Below are positions 22,809-30,453 of a DNA stretch of 38,995 bases, one piece after another (within the stretch, counting starts at the first letter, position 1; every line of letters begins with the position of its first letter). The notes beneath the pieces are model-generated. The model did not search any database and was not told where the DNA came from. It worked only from the letters and a program-made list of their open reading frames with translations. Origin of the DNA: Verrucomicrobiota bacterium (GTDB lineage Bacteria; Verrucomicrobiota; Verrucomicrobiia; Limisphaerales; PALSA-1396); the NCBI GenBank assembly GCA_016200005.1, contig JACQFP010000041.1, forward strand, positions 1 through 38,995. The letters run 5' to 3'. A program made the translations under genes and the position numbers.

Positions 22809-24071
22809 TTACCATTGCTGCCGGCCATTGATCTCGGCGGGAGGCACGTCGGGAAACTCGTAGGTGATCGTCCAGTCGGCGGTGAGAGGCAACAGGTCAG
22901 CCACCCTCAGTTGTGATTTGACTTCGAATTGCACATTGATGGTCTCGTTGGATTTGGGTTCAAGCGTCAGATGCGCTTCCGCTGGTTTTATGTGGACCTG
23001 ATCAGTTGAGTTGAATCGCGCACGAAATGTCATCGGCATATCCGTATCGTTCGTGATTTTCAATTTGGTGGCGGCACCGGGAAAAGTCACGTCGCCGCGA
23101 AATTTCCCTCCCCTGATCAGCATCTCCGAAGTAACTGCTTTTCCCTCGAGGGCGGTGCGCATGGTCTTGGCCATCTTCTCGGTGAGAACATTTTCATCCC
23201 AGATGCCGTCGAGAAAAAGATTGGCGATGCGCGGGCCTTTGTCGGTCATCGTCACCCACGCGACTTGATCGAACTCGCCAAACGCCCGACCGCGTAGTTT
23301 GCTGCCGCCGCCCGTCGTGGCGAGGACGATGTAACTCGTGTCGTTGCGCTCGAATTTGGTGTAGGTGTGCCGGTGACCGGCGATGACCGTGTGCGGGCGC
23401 TTTTTGATCATGGCTTCGACGGCCGCCCAGCCGGAATCCTCTTCGTAATCCCAAAGCGGTTTGTGCAGGAACACCAGCGTCCAATGCACGTTTGGATTCT
23501 CGGCCAACGCCTTGGCAACGTAATCCTGTTGCGCCTTGCTGATGTGCGTCGGCGGTGGGTCTTCACTGTCGAGACAGAGGAAGAGCACGTTTTGGTAAAC
23601 GAAATGATAATAGAGCCGCCCAAAGCGTTTGATCCATTCCTCCTCCATGATCTTGTTCGTGATGTCGTGATTGCCGGGAAGATAATAGAATTTCATGTCC
23701 AGTTGCTCGACGAAGCCCATGAACTCCCGCCATTCGGCGTCAATCTGCGAACGGTCCTCGGTATGGCCCGTGATCAAATCGCCCACGCTCATCACGAACT
23801 CGGGTTGCAGCAGGTTGATTTTCTTGACCGCGTCTTCAAAGACACCGGGGCGAACGCCGCCGGTCCGATCCGTCACGACCACGAATTGAAAGTGAGTCGG
23901 GTCGTTGTTGGTGACCTTGCTGGTCCAGGGATTACCGGTCGCACCGACGGCCGGAGCAACCAGCCCATCGCTACGCTGCAAGTTTTTGGGTCGCGCACAG
24001 CCGGCGCCTCCCGTCAGCACCAGCAACACCAGCAGTCCGCTCAAACTCCACCGCAAAACTTTCGTGGGCAT
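22809..24071 (-). CDS. Exported calcineurin-like metallophosphoesterase
   Basis: A 420-residue protein. I chose ATG 24071 because it places a signal peptide (LSGLLVLLVLTGGAGC) at the N-terminus, with a lipobox-like Cys at about residue 24; upstream in-frame ATGs at 24098 and 24146 are possible but add a non-signal stretch. The metal-site motifs appear in order: VVTDRTGG, VMSVGDLITGH, YLPGNHDITN, FLHKPLW and IAGHRHTYTKF. The DRTGG form replaces the usual DxH, as in many exported family members. The C-terminal ~130 residues form a beta-sandwich-like domain. The natural substrate is unknown; phosphoesters or nucleotides are typical for the family. Confidence 0.87.
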   Translation of the reverse strand: MPTKVLRWSLSGLLVLLVLTGGAGCARPKNLQRSDGLVAPAVGATGNPWTSKVTNNDPTHFQFVVVTDRTGGVRPGVFEDAVKKINLLQPEFVMSVGDLITGHTEDRSQIDAEWREFMGFVEQLDMKFYYLPGNHDITNKIMEEEWIKRFGRLYYHFVYQNVLFLCLDSEDPPPTHISKAQQDYVAKALAENPNVHWTLVFLHKPLWDYEEDSGWAAVEAMIKKRPHTVIAGHRHTYTKFERNDTSYIVLATTGGGSKLRGRAFGEFDQVAWVTMTDKGPRIANLFLDGIWDENVLTEKMAKTMRTALEGKAVTSEMLIRGGKFRGDVTFPGAATKLKITNDTDMPMTFRARFNSTDQVHIKPAEAHLTLEPKSNETINVQFEVKSQLRVADLLPLTADWTITYEFPDVPPAEINGRQQW

Positions 24072-24452
24072 AAATCGAATTCGATGCACTTTACCCATTG
24101 CTACGCTCCAACCGGATGAGACGCAAAGAAAAAGACTGGGCCGCACACCTGATTGGAACAGGACAGATGCAGTTGGGAATGTGCCGGAGCGCGCCAGGAG
24201 CGCGGGATTTATTCCGACGACCTCGGCGACGGCCGGCCACCAGGAATTCGTCCTGACTTACAACACGTTCGAAGCGATTGGCCCGGCCTGTCTGCCCGCC
24301 AACCCGGCATCCTGATGGACTGTTTGAATGCCGACGGCACGCCCGGAAAAATCTTCGCGCAATCAATGAGGATCAAGTAATGAAGCAGGCCGGCGTCGGC
24401 CACGACGACCCGATGCGTTTCGTTCCGTGATCGAGGGCGAGGAGGCGCATGG
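24072..24452. other. Gap with no supported gene
   Basis: These 381 nt hold the probable promoter region of the metallophosphoesterase. They also contain a degenerate copy (24199-24216) of the palindrome arm found at 8030-8048. Short open frames on either strand show no recognisable family. The sequence ends at the acetyltransferase gene stop. Confidence 0.55.
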
Positions 24453-24974
24453 TCAAGAAAAGGATTGCTCAATGGTTTTCATCGGTAGAAACAGCCGGTG
24501 TGTCTGGCCAATGACTGGCACGAAACCGAACTTCCGATAAAATCGCACGGCGGATTCGTCCTTGGCTTCCACTATGACCGCAAACGCCGCGGTGGATTCG
24601 CTCCCTCGCAGAGCGCGCCGCAAGGCGTCGCCGAGGAGAAACTCCCCCAAGCCGCGCCCGCGATGGTTCAAATCAACGGCCAGCCGCCCCAGCAGTGTCG
24701 CCGGGATTTGATGATAACGAGGAAGCTTCCTGGCCACCGCCTCGGGCAATTCGGTCAGGTCAAACCCGGCATTCGACCACGCGTAATAACCGGCGATGTC
24801 ACTCCCGACACGATGGATTAGGACGTATGGCGAAGCAACTCGTCGCCGGGCATCCTGCCCCGCCTGGGTTTGAAAGTAGTGGTCCAACGCTGCCACGCCA
24901 CACCGAAACCGTGAACGGTCATGCCGTTCAGACAGGGGTTCGACAAAATACGCCTGGGCCAATTCGAGGCTCAC
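24453..24974 (-). CDS. GNAT acetyltransferase toxin (TacT/AtaT-like)
   Basis: A 173-residue protein of the GNAT toxin family, which acetylates the amino group of charged tRNAs and blocks translation. Diagnostic segments are FRCGVAALDHYFQTQAGQDARRR (split here into the F.CG...LD and QAGQD parts) near residues 23-45, LPRYHQIPATLLGRLAVD, the acetyl-CoA loop RGRGLGEFLLGDAL near 107-120, and AKDESAVRFYRKFGFVP with the conserved Tyr near 148. The ATG overlaps the stop of the DUF1778 antitoxin gene by 4 nt, the classical arrangement of this toxin-antitoxin type. Confidence 0.93.
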   Translation of the reverse strand: MSLELAQAYFVEPLSERHDRSRFRCGVAALDHYFQTQAGQDARRRVASPYVLIHRVGSDIAGYYAWSNAGFDLTELPEAVARKLPRYHQIPATLLGRLAVDLNHRGRGLGEFLLGDALRRALRGSESTAAFAVIVEAKDESAVRFYRKFGFVPVIGQTHRLFLPMKTIEQSFS

Positions 24975-25300
24975 CGCCCATTCCCTTTTGGTTGCCGGGC
25001 CATGAGCTGAATGTAGCGTCGCGCCGCCGCCCGGAGCCGGGCGTTGGGCTTGGGCGGACGCAGCAGCGCGTTCGCGAACTGGATGGACGCCTCGCGGTTG
25101 AGGCGGATGAGCTTGTGCTGCTCCACCGTTTGCACGGCGGCATCGTGGGCGCTGTTTATGAGAAAATCACTGAGGGTGACGCCACGCATCGCGGCGGCAT
25201 CCAGCAGCAGTTCCTTCAACTCCGGCGAGACTCGCGCCTCCAGGCGGTCGTAACGGGGACGGGTGACTTTTCGTTTCGGTGCAGGCGTGGCGGGCTTCAT
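24971..25300 (-). CDS. DUF1778 antitoxin (TacA-like)
   Basis: A 109-residue antitoxin paired with the GNAT toxin. RYDRLEARVSPELKELL and AAAMRGVTLSDFLINSA form a ribbon-helix-helix DNA-binding domain. The C-terminal part, with RLNREASIQFANALL and PPKPNARLRAAA, matches the toxin-wrapping tail of TacA-like proteins. ATG 25300 is preferred to 25318 because the upstream one overlaps a perfect palindrome (25312-25326) that is likely the operator. The first ~18 residues are basic and Pro-rich. Autorepression by the toxin-antitoxin complex is known for the family. Confidence 0.92.
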   Translation of the reverse strand: MKPATPAPKRKVTRPRYDRLEARVSPELKELLLDAAAMRGVTLSDFLINSAHDAAVQTVEQHKLIRLNREASIQFANALLRPPKPNARLRAAARRYIQLMARQPKGNGR

Positions 25301-25311
25301 GGTTGGACTAT

Positions 25312-25326
25312 CCGGCAAATTGCCGG
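25312..25326. promoter_or_regulatory. Candidate operator of the TacA/TacT-like pair
   Basis: A perfect palindrome CCGGCAA-A-TTGCCGG sits 11 nt upstream of the antitoxin ATG. Ribbon-helix-helix antitoxins bind such symmetric sites to repress their own operon. The role is inferred from position and symmetry. Confidence 0.5.
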
Positions 25327-25402
25327 GTCAGTCAAGCGGCGAAGCCGAGCGCCGCATGCATTTCGTTCCGTGATCAAGGGGCGGCTGAGCGTGGACTGAA
25401 AA

Positions 25403-25804
25403 CTAGCTTCCCGGAGATTGTCCTGGGAAATTCTCGACCAATCGCTCATTGCCAACCAGTGAAAGAATTAGGCCTTTACCCCTAATCTGAACCTTGTGGA
25501 TTTCATCGAAAATCAGTTCGAGTTCAGCAGCGGCGGTTGAATTCACTGGGATCGGAATAGAATGATCATGAAGCCAACCTGCAGTTTTTGAGCGTCCCTC
25601 CCACACTGGACACGGAAAGTCCGGCAACTCACCCCGAATTTCGCCGGACTCGATAGCAAGTCTGGCAGCTTGGGTCCAGCCGGTTTCGGGATCAATTCCG
25701 GGGCGTCCTTCGAACTTATGAACATAGGCCGCCGAGAACGAAACGGTTATTCTTTGGCCAACCTGCGTAATGGACTCCACGTCCGAATCGTGAAGTTCGA
25801 TCAT
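25403..25804 (-). CDS. Small protein of unknown function
   Basis: A 133-residue (139 from an in-frame upstream ATG at 25822) acidic cytosolic protein. It looks like one beta-rich domain: ITQVGQRITVSFSAAYVH, PGIDPETGWTQAARLAI, PIPVNSTAAAELELIF and IRGKGLILSL. Similar sequences of unknown function occur scattered in many bacteria, often near toxin-antitoxin or immunity genes, but I cannot name a family. It lies between the acetyltransferase toxin pair and hemL, reading the same way, with 26 nt to the hemL stop. Confidence 0.65.
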   Translation of the reverse strand: MIELHDSDVESITQVGQRITVSFSAAYVHKFEGRPGIDPETGWTQAARLAIESGEIRGELPDFPCPVWEGRSKTAGWLHDHSIPIPVNSTAAAELELIFDEIHKVQIRGKGLILSLVGNERLVENFPGQSPGS

Positions 25805-25830
25805 GCTGTTGGGCGGGTTCACACGTTAAT

Positions 25831-27213
25831 CTAAAATGGTGTCATCACCTTTGCCGCCGAACTTACCGTCTTCTCAATGTCTGTCTCGCTGTGTGCCGTC
25901 GAGAGGAAACCCGCCTCAAATTGCGACGGCGCGAGATATACGCCCGCGTCCAACATGCCGTGGAAGAATTTCTTGAACCGCTCGCGGTCGCTCTTCATCG
26001 CGTCGGCGAGATTCCAGACCGGTTCGCCGGTAAAGTAACCGCAAAACATCGAGCCACAACGGTTGAAGGTCACAGGCACACCGGCGGATTTGGCGGCGTC
26101 CTTCATCCCGGCTTCCAGTTGCGAACCGAGTTGTTCGAGGTGGGTGTAAGCCTTCGTTTCATTCGTAGCAGCCGACGTGAGGAGGCTCGTTTCAATTTCG
26201 GATTTCGGATTTCGGATTTCGGGTTTTTCAATTAGAGCCTCCTTGCGTCGGCCGCTACATAGTTCTTGGAGATTCGCAATTCCCGCCGCCATCGCCAGCG
26301 GATTGCCGCTCAACGTGCCGGCTTGATAGACCGGCCCGAGCGGCGCGAGGTAATCCATGATATCCGCCCGCCCGCCAAATGCGCCCACCGGCAGTCCGCC
26401 GCCGATGATTTTGCCGAGGCACGTCAAATCCGGCTTGATGCCGAAGCGTTCCTGCGCGCCGCCGGGCGCAAGGCGGAAGCCCGTCATCACTTCGTCGAAG
26501 ATTAGCAACGCGCCGTCCTCCTGTGTGATCTTGCGCAGGAATTCCAGGTAGCCCGGCTTGGGCAAATACAGACCAGCGTTGCCTGGCACCGGCTCGACGA
26601 TGATGCAGGCGATTTCGTTCTTGTTGGCGGCAAACGCAGCTTTAACCGGCTCCGTTTCATTGAAGGGCAAAACGATGGTGAGCTTCGCAAACTCCGCGGG
26701 CACACCGGCGCTGTCGGGATGGCCGAACGTGAGCGCTCCGCTGCCCGCCTTGACGAGCAGCGAATCTCCGTGGCCATGATAACAGCCATCGAACTTGATG
26801 ATCTTGTCGCGCTTCGTAAATCCGCGCGCGAGCCGAATCGCGCTCATGCAGGCTTCCGTGCCGGAGTTGGTCATGCGCACCTTCTGCACGCTGGGGACGA
26901 GCGAGCAGATGAGCTTCGCCATCGTGACCTCGCTCGGATTCGGGATGCCGAAGCTCGTGCCGAGATCGGCGGCGGCTTTGATGGCGGAAACAATTTTTGG
27001 ATGTGCGTGCCCGAGGATGGCCGGCCCCCACGTGCCGACGTAATCAATGTATTCATTGCCGTCCACGTCCCATACACGACAGCCGCTGGCCTTGTTGACG
27101 AAAAAAGGTTTGCCGCCCACCGCGCGGAAAGCGCGCACAGGCGAGTTCACGCCACCGGGAATGTAGTTCAATGCTTCGGCGAAGAGAGCGTCGGATTTGC
27201 TTCGGGACAGCAT
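25831..27213 (-). CDS. hemL: Glutamate-1-semialdehyde 2,1-aminomutase with an in-frame repeat insertion
   Basis: A PLP enzyme that converts glutamate-1-semialdehyde to 5-aminolevulinate in tetrapyrrole synthesis. ATG 27213 gives the usual start ([14 protein letters not shown], then [17 protein letters not shown]); an in-frame TTG at 27240 overlaps the upstream toxin gene. Counting from TTG 27240, the catalytic Lys is K277 in [16 protein letters not shown], and the PLP-binding Asp is D249 in FDEVMTGFR. At 460 residues it is about 30 longer than usual. The excess is at residues ~329-361 ([12 protein letters not shown] and [10 protein letters not shown]), encoded by a heptamer repeat between inverted arms. 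The insert lies between the large domain and the C-terminal domain, so activity may be kept. Confidence 0.95.
   Translation of the reverse strand: MLSRSKSDALFAEALNYIPGGVNSPVRAFRAVGGKPFFVNKASGCRVWDVDGNEYIDYVGTWGPAILGHAHPKIVSAIKAAADLGTSFGIPNPSEVTMAKLICSLVPSVQKVRMTNSGTEACMSAIRLARGFTKRDKIIKFDGCYHGHGDSLLVKAGSGALTFGHPDSAGVPAEFAKLTIVLPFNETEPVKAAFAANKNEIACIIVEPVPGNAGLYLPKPGYLEFLRKITQEDGALLIFDEVMTGFRLAPGGAQERFGIKPDLTCLGKIIGGGLPVGAFGGRADIMDYLAPLGPVYQAGTLSGNPLAMAAGIANLQELCSGRRKEALIEKPEIRNPKSEIETSLLTSAATNETKAYTHLEQLGSQLEAGMKDAAKSAGVPVTFNRCGSMFCGYFTGEPVWNLADAMKSDRERFKKFFHGMLDAGVYLAPSQFEAGFLSTAHSETDIEKTVSSAAKVMTPF
26165..26258. repeat. Palindromic element with heptamer core inserted in hemL
   Basis: Two 24-nt arms (26165-26188 and 26235-26258) are inverted copies with about three mismatches; each begins or ends with GTAGCNGCCGAC and carries AGGAGGCTC. 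Between them lie three copies of TTTCGGA (26196-26216) and a fourth TTTCGGG. The element stays in frame with hemL and adds about 31 codons. Confidence 0.85.
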
Positions 27214-27236
27214 AGCATTATTGAGACGACTGAAGC

Positions 27237-27644
27237 TCAACGATCATCGGGTGAAAACTCACACGGGACGGCTTGGCGACCGTGACGGCGATAGACCTGG
27301 AAGTCTTTCCGGTCCACGGTCCAAATCTTGCAGCGCGTTGCCAGCTCAGTCATCCGTACGAGGCACGCATCGGCCAGTTCCATGTGCCGGTCGCGATACT
27401 TGTGCAACAAATCCAGCACCGATGTGGTTTCCGCGCAGAGATTGAATTCCAAAATCAGATCGCCGCGTTCAATCAGCTTGATTCCCGGAATTGGATCATT
27501 GAGGTGATAGGACAACTCCACCAGCACCGCATCACAAGTGATGAAGGGGGCGTTCGCAACAAATTCGCTGGCGCCCCATGCATGAAAGGATTCGCTTCGA
27601 TTCAATGCGGCCAGCAACAATCCCGTATCAGCGATTTTTTTCAC
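27237..27644 (-). CDS. PIN-domain ribonuclease toxin (VapC-like)
   Basis: A 135-residue PIN-domain protein, expected to be a Mg2+-dependent RNase that cuts tRNA or rRNA. The acidic site is visible: D6 ([11 protein letters not shown]), E near residue 43 ([10 protein letters not shown]), D near 91 ([10 protein letters not shown]) and D near 109 (IWTVDRKDF). The start overlaps the 3' end of the upstream gene by 17 nt, and that gene encodes its likely antitoxin. The stop lies 23 nt before hemL, so transcription may run into hemL. Confidence 0.88.
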   Translation of the reverse strand: MKKIADTGLLLAALNRSESFHAWGASEFVANAPFITCDAVLVELSYHLNDPIPGIKLIERGDLILEFNLCAETTSVLDLLHKYRDRHMELADACLVRMTELATRCKIWTVDRKDFQVYRRHGRQAVPCEFSPDDR

Positions 27645-27894
27645 CGCGCTCCTTGAGGCGTCTGGAAATCACGCGGCGCGTGTTCCGGTTGGTGGCCGGC
27701 CCGGTGTTCAGCCGCACCGAACCGATGAGGTCGTGCGAGACGAACTTGTGCTGGCGCGGCGATGCTTCTTCGCTCAAGTCGCGTTCAACCAACGTGAGAA
27801 TGTATTTGGTGCGGTCCTGACCCAGCTTGGCCGCGCGGGCGTCGATCGCTGCGATCACGGACGGACGCGCCCGAAGTGAAATAGGTTTTGTCAT
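27628..27894 (-). CDS. Probable ribbon-helix-helix antitoxin of the PIN toxin
   Basis: An 88-residue basic protein. ATG 27894 is chosen because it gives MTKPISLRARPSVIAAIDARA, a CopG/RHH-like start, and follows a perfect palindrome; a longer in-frame start at 27996 adds unrelated residues. The N-terminal beta strand plus two helices (IAAIDARAAKLGQDRTKYILTLV) fits DNA binding. The C-terminal half (NRNTRRVISRRLKE) should contact the toxin. The gene overlaps the PIN gene by 17 nt. Confidence 0.75.
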   Translation of the reverse strand: MTKPISLRARPSVIAAIDARAAKLGQDRTKYILTLVERDLSEEASPRQHKFVSHDLIGSVRLNTGPATNRNTRRVISRRLKERGEKNR

Positions 27895-27899
27895 ACGGC

Positions 27900-27912
27900 G
27901 TCGTATTACGAC
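27900..27912. promoter_or_regulatory. Candidate operator of the PIN toxin-antitoxin pair
   Basis: A perfect palindrome GTCGTA-T-TACGAC lies five nucleotides upstream of the antitoxin ATG. Position and symmetry suggest autoregulation by the antitoxin; function is inferred. Confidence 0.45.
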
Positions 27913-28073
27913 ATTGGGATGCGGAAAGCAAGTCCGCGGCGACTGAAAGCTTTTTCTTCTTAAGGAGTACCGTTCGCCGAATGGCTGCACAAGCATTTTT
28001 CGCCAGCATTACCTGAAGGGAGCCAGTGCCATAGGGAGGGAATCCTTCGCCGGCGCGCTTCCGGGAGGCCCAT

Positions 28074-28646
28074 TCAAGTCAATAGTTGCCCAAAGGAAAT
28101 TCTGAATCCCGCCAGCAGTTTGGATTTTGCCAATTCGGCATCCACCGCGCGGGAATGAAGTTGATAGACGCCTTTCACCAAAGCGAAGACTTCGATGGAG
28201 CGGCTTTCTGGATCAACTATCCAATACTCGCCAATGCCGACCTGTTCGTAGAGTGCCTTCTTTTCGACGCGGTCGCGTTTCCAACTTCCTTGCGAAATGA
28301 CTTCCACCACCAATTCCGGCACGCCTCGAATCCGGTCTTTGATGACTTCGTTGTTGGCACTTGAGATGAAAAAAACGTCGGGCTGAACAACGCGGTGTTG
28401 TGACAACACTACATCCAGCGGACTTAGAAAAACCTTTCCCGCCTTGTTGTCGCGCACAAAGTCGTGGAGCGCCCGGTAAAGACTCCCGACAATCGTTTGG
28501 TGTGAAGGTGTCGGTGTTGGTGACATAACAATTTCTCCATCCCACAATTCAATGGGCAGGTTGGTCTCCGGCAACTCGGCGAGCATGGCGTCGTACGTCC
28601 AGAGCCGTTTGGCTTTGGGCGGCTTGGGCAATACATCCGTTGTCAT
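28074..28646 (-). CDS. Uma2-family (DUF820) PD-(D/E)XK nuclease-like protein
   Basis: A 190-residue protein of the Uma2 family, a PD-(D/E)XK nuclease fold common in cyanobacteria and PVC bacteria and often near mobile genes. Family signs are IELWDGEIVMSPTPTPSHQ, VVQPDVFFIS (the catalytic PD), VPELVVEVIS (ExK-like core) and KKALYEQVGIGEYWIVDPE. ATG 28646 gives a start typical of the family; an upstream in-frame ATG at 28757 would overlap nadE. The in vivo role of these proteins is not established. It lies 64 nt after nadE on the same strand. Confidence 0.9.
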   Translation of the reverse strand: MTTDVLPKPPKAKRLWTYDAMLAELPETNLPIELWDGEIVMSPTPTPSHQTIVGSLYRALHDFVRDNKAGKVFLSPLDVVLSQHRVVQPDVFFISSANNEVIKDRIRGVPELVVEVISQGSWKRDRVEKKALYEQVGIGEYWIVDPESRSIEVFALVKGVYQLHSRAVDAELAKSKLLAGFRISFGQLLT

Positions 28647-28710
28647 GATTTCAATAAGTCCTGTCTGAGTCGGAAAGTCAAATTGTATTGCAAGTGGGCC
28701 GTTTTGAATT

Positions 28711-30393
28711 TCATTCCCGATATTGTTGTGCGACGGGCACGCGACGACCGACGCCAAACGCTTTCGTCGTCACCTTGAGGCCGGGCGCGGCCTGGCGGCG
28801 TTTATATTCGCTCAAGTCAATCAGGCGAACTACGCGCTTCACAGTCGTCTCGTCGAAACCAGCGGCGATGATTTCCCGTGGCGACTTGGCGTGGACGACG
28901 TAGGCTTCGAGAATGGCGTCGAGCACATCGTAGGGCGGCAGCGAATCCTGATCGGTCTGGTTGGGGCGTAGTTCAGCAGATGGCGCTTTGGTGATGGATG
29001 CGGTTGGGATGATTTCCCTCTCGCGGTTGATCCATTTCGCGAGGCGATAGACCATCATCTTCGGCACATCGCTGATGACGGCGAGGCCGCCATTCATGTC
29101 GCCGTAAAGTGTGCAATAGCCGACGGCGAGCTCGCTCTTGTTGCCGGTGGTCAGCAGCAGCGAGCCAAGTTTATTGGAGAGTGCCATGAGCAATGTGCCG
29201 CGAATGCGAGCCTGCAAATTCTCTTCCGCCACGTCTTCGGCGCGACCGGCAAACACACCTTTCAACTGCGCCTTGCATTGCTCGAAAACCGGCTGGATGG
29301 CGATGATATCGTAACGGATGCCGAGATTGCGCGAGAGAATTGCCGCGTCATCAAGGCTGCCCTGCGAGGAATATTGAGAAGGCAGCGAAATGCCGCGAAC
29401 ATTCTCCTTGCCCAACGCAGCAACAGCGAGGCACGCAACGAGCGCCGAATCGATGCCGCCGCTCAATCCGAGCACCGCCGACTTGAAACCGCATTTGTGC
29501 AGGTAATCGCGCAAGCCCAGCACCAGCGCGCGATAAACCAGTTCCTCGTCGGACGGCAACGAACCCCTCTCCCGGCCTTTGGCCACCCTCTCCCCATCTG
29601 ATGGCGAGAGGGATGGGGTGAGGGGCACGGCAGCCACATCCACAAAAAGCAAATCTTCCTCAAACAACTTTCCCTGCGCGACAAGTTCACCCGCGGCATT
29701 GAAAGCAAGGCTGCCGCCGTCGAAAATCAATTCGTCATTGCCACCAACTTGATTGCAGAACACGACCGGACGCTTAGTTTTCACCGCGATGCTGCGGAGC
29801 ATTTCAAAGCGGGTCTGATTTTTTCCGAGATGCCACGGCGACGCGGACAGATTGAAAATGATTTGCGCGCCAGCCTCAGCCAGCTCGACTGGCGGGTTGT
29901 TGCGATAGCGGCGCTCCGGCCAGAAATCGTCGTCGTTCCAGATGTCCTCGCAAATCGTCAGGCCGATTTTCAGTCCATTGAACTCGACCGGCGCGTTCTC
30001 GTTCGCGGGCTGGAAGTAGCGGTCTTCGTCGAACACATCGTAAGTGGGCAGCAAAGTTTTCGCGCGGGTTGCCACGATCTTGCGGTTCTGCAACAGCGCC
30101 ACGCTGTTCGTCACTTCGCGACCGGGTCGCTTCGCGTTCTCGCCGACGAAACCAAGCAGCAAGCCCGTCTTGCCCGTGGCAGCCGCGAGTTGATTGAGCG
30201 ACTCAAGATTTTTGGCGACGAAATCCTTTCGCAGCAGCAGATCACGCGGAGGGTAGCCGGTGACGGCCAGTTCGGTGCTTACGACCAAGTCGACGCCAGC
30301 CTCGACACCGCGACGATACGCCGCGAGAATTTTCTCTGCGTTGCCGGAGAGGTCGCCGACGGTGGTGTTGAGTTGTGCCAGCGCAATCTTCAT
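28711..30393 (-). CDS. nadE: Glutamine-dependent NAD+ synthetase with a repeat-encoded linker
   Basis: A two-domain 560-residue enzyme that amidates deamido-NAD with glutamine as nitrogen donor. The N-terminal nitrilase-type glutaminase has the triad E41 (STELAVTGYPP), K112 (RAKTLLPTY) and C148 (TICEDIW). The C-terminal ATP-pyrophosphatase domain has LGLSGGIDSALVA (S311-S316) and, later, TTGNKSELAVGYCTLYGDMNGG. Between the domains, residues ~257-280 (PLTPSLSPSDGERV and then AKGRERGSLP) are encoded by a palindromic repeat (29563-29626) also found between genes at 20708-20772. The insert falls in the inter-domain linker, where extra residues can be tolerated. Confidence 0.96.
   Translation of the reverse strand: MKIALAQLNTTVGDLSGNAEKILAAYRRGVEAGVDLVVSTELAVTGYPPRDLLLRKDFVAKNLESLNQLAAATGKTGLLLGFVGENAKRPGREVTNSVALLQNRKIVATRAKTLLPTYDVFDEDRYFQPANENAPVEFNGLKIGLTICEDIWNDDDFWPERRYRNNPPVELAEAGAQIIFNLSASPWHLGKNQTRFEMLRSIAVKTKRPVVFCNQVGGNDELIFDGGSLAFNAAGELVAQGKLFEEDLLFVDVAAVPLTPSLSPSDGERVAKGRERGSLPSDEELVYRALVLGLRDYLHKCGFKSAVLGLSGGIDSALVACLAVAALGKENVRGISLPSQYSSQGSLDDAAILSRNLGIRYDIIAIQPVFEQCKAQLKGVFAGRAEDVAEENLQARIRGTLLMALSNKLGSLLLTTGNKSELAVGYCTLYGDMNGGLAVISDVPKMMVYRLAKWINREREIIPTASITKAPSAELRPNQTDQDSLPPYDVLDAILEAYVVHAKSPREIIAAGFDETTVKRVVRLIDLSEYKRRQAAPGLKVTTKAFGVGRRVPVAQQYRE
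29563..29626. repeat. Dispersed palindromic element (copy inside nadE)
   Basis: An in-frame copy of the repeat seen at 20708-20772. The 43 nt at 29584-29626 match 20730-20772 at 40 positions and in the same orientation. The inner stem CCCTCTCCCCAT pairs with ATGGCGAGAGGG with one mismatch. It encodes the linker peptide described under nadE. Confidence 0.88.
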
Positions 30394-30453
30394 TGATCGA
30401 GGAACTTGAACAAACGTAATCCAACAAAAATCATACTCCGCGCTCCCACGCCG

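Noticed and set aside
24153-24380. Short plus-strand frames in the gap before the acetyltransferase gene
   Set aside because: They overlap a degenerate palindrome arm and have no family features.
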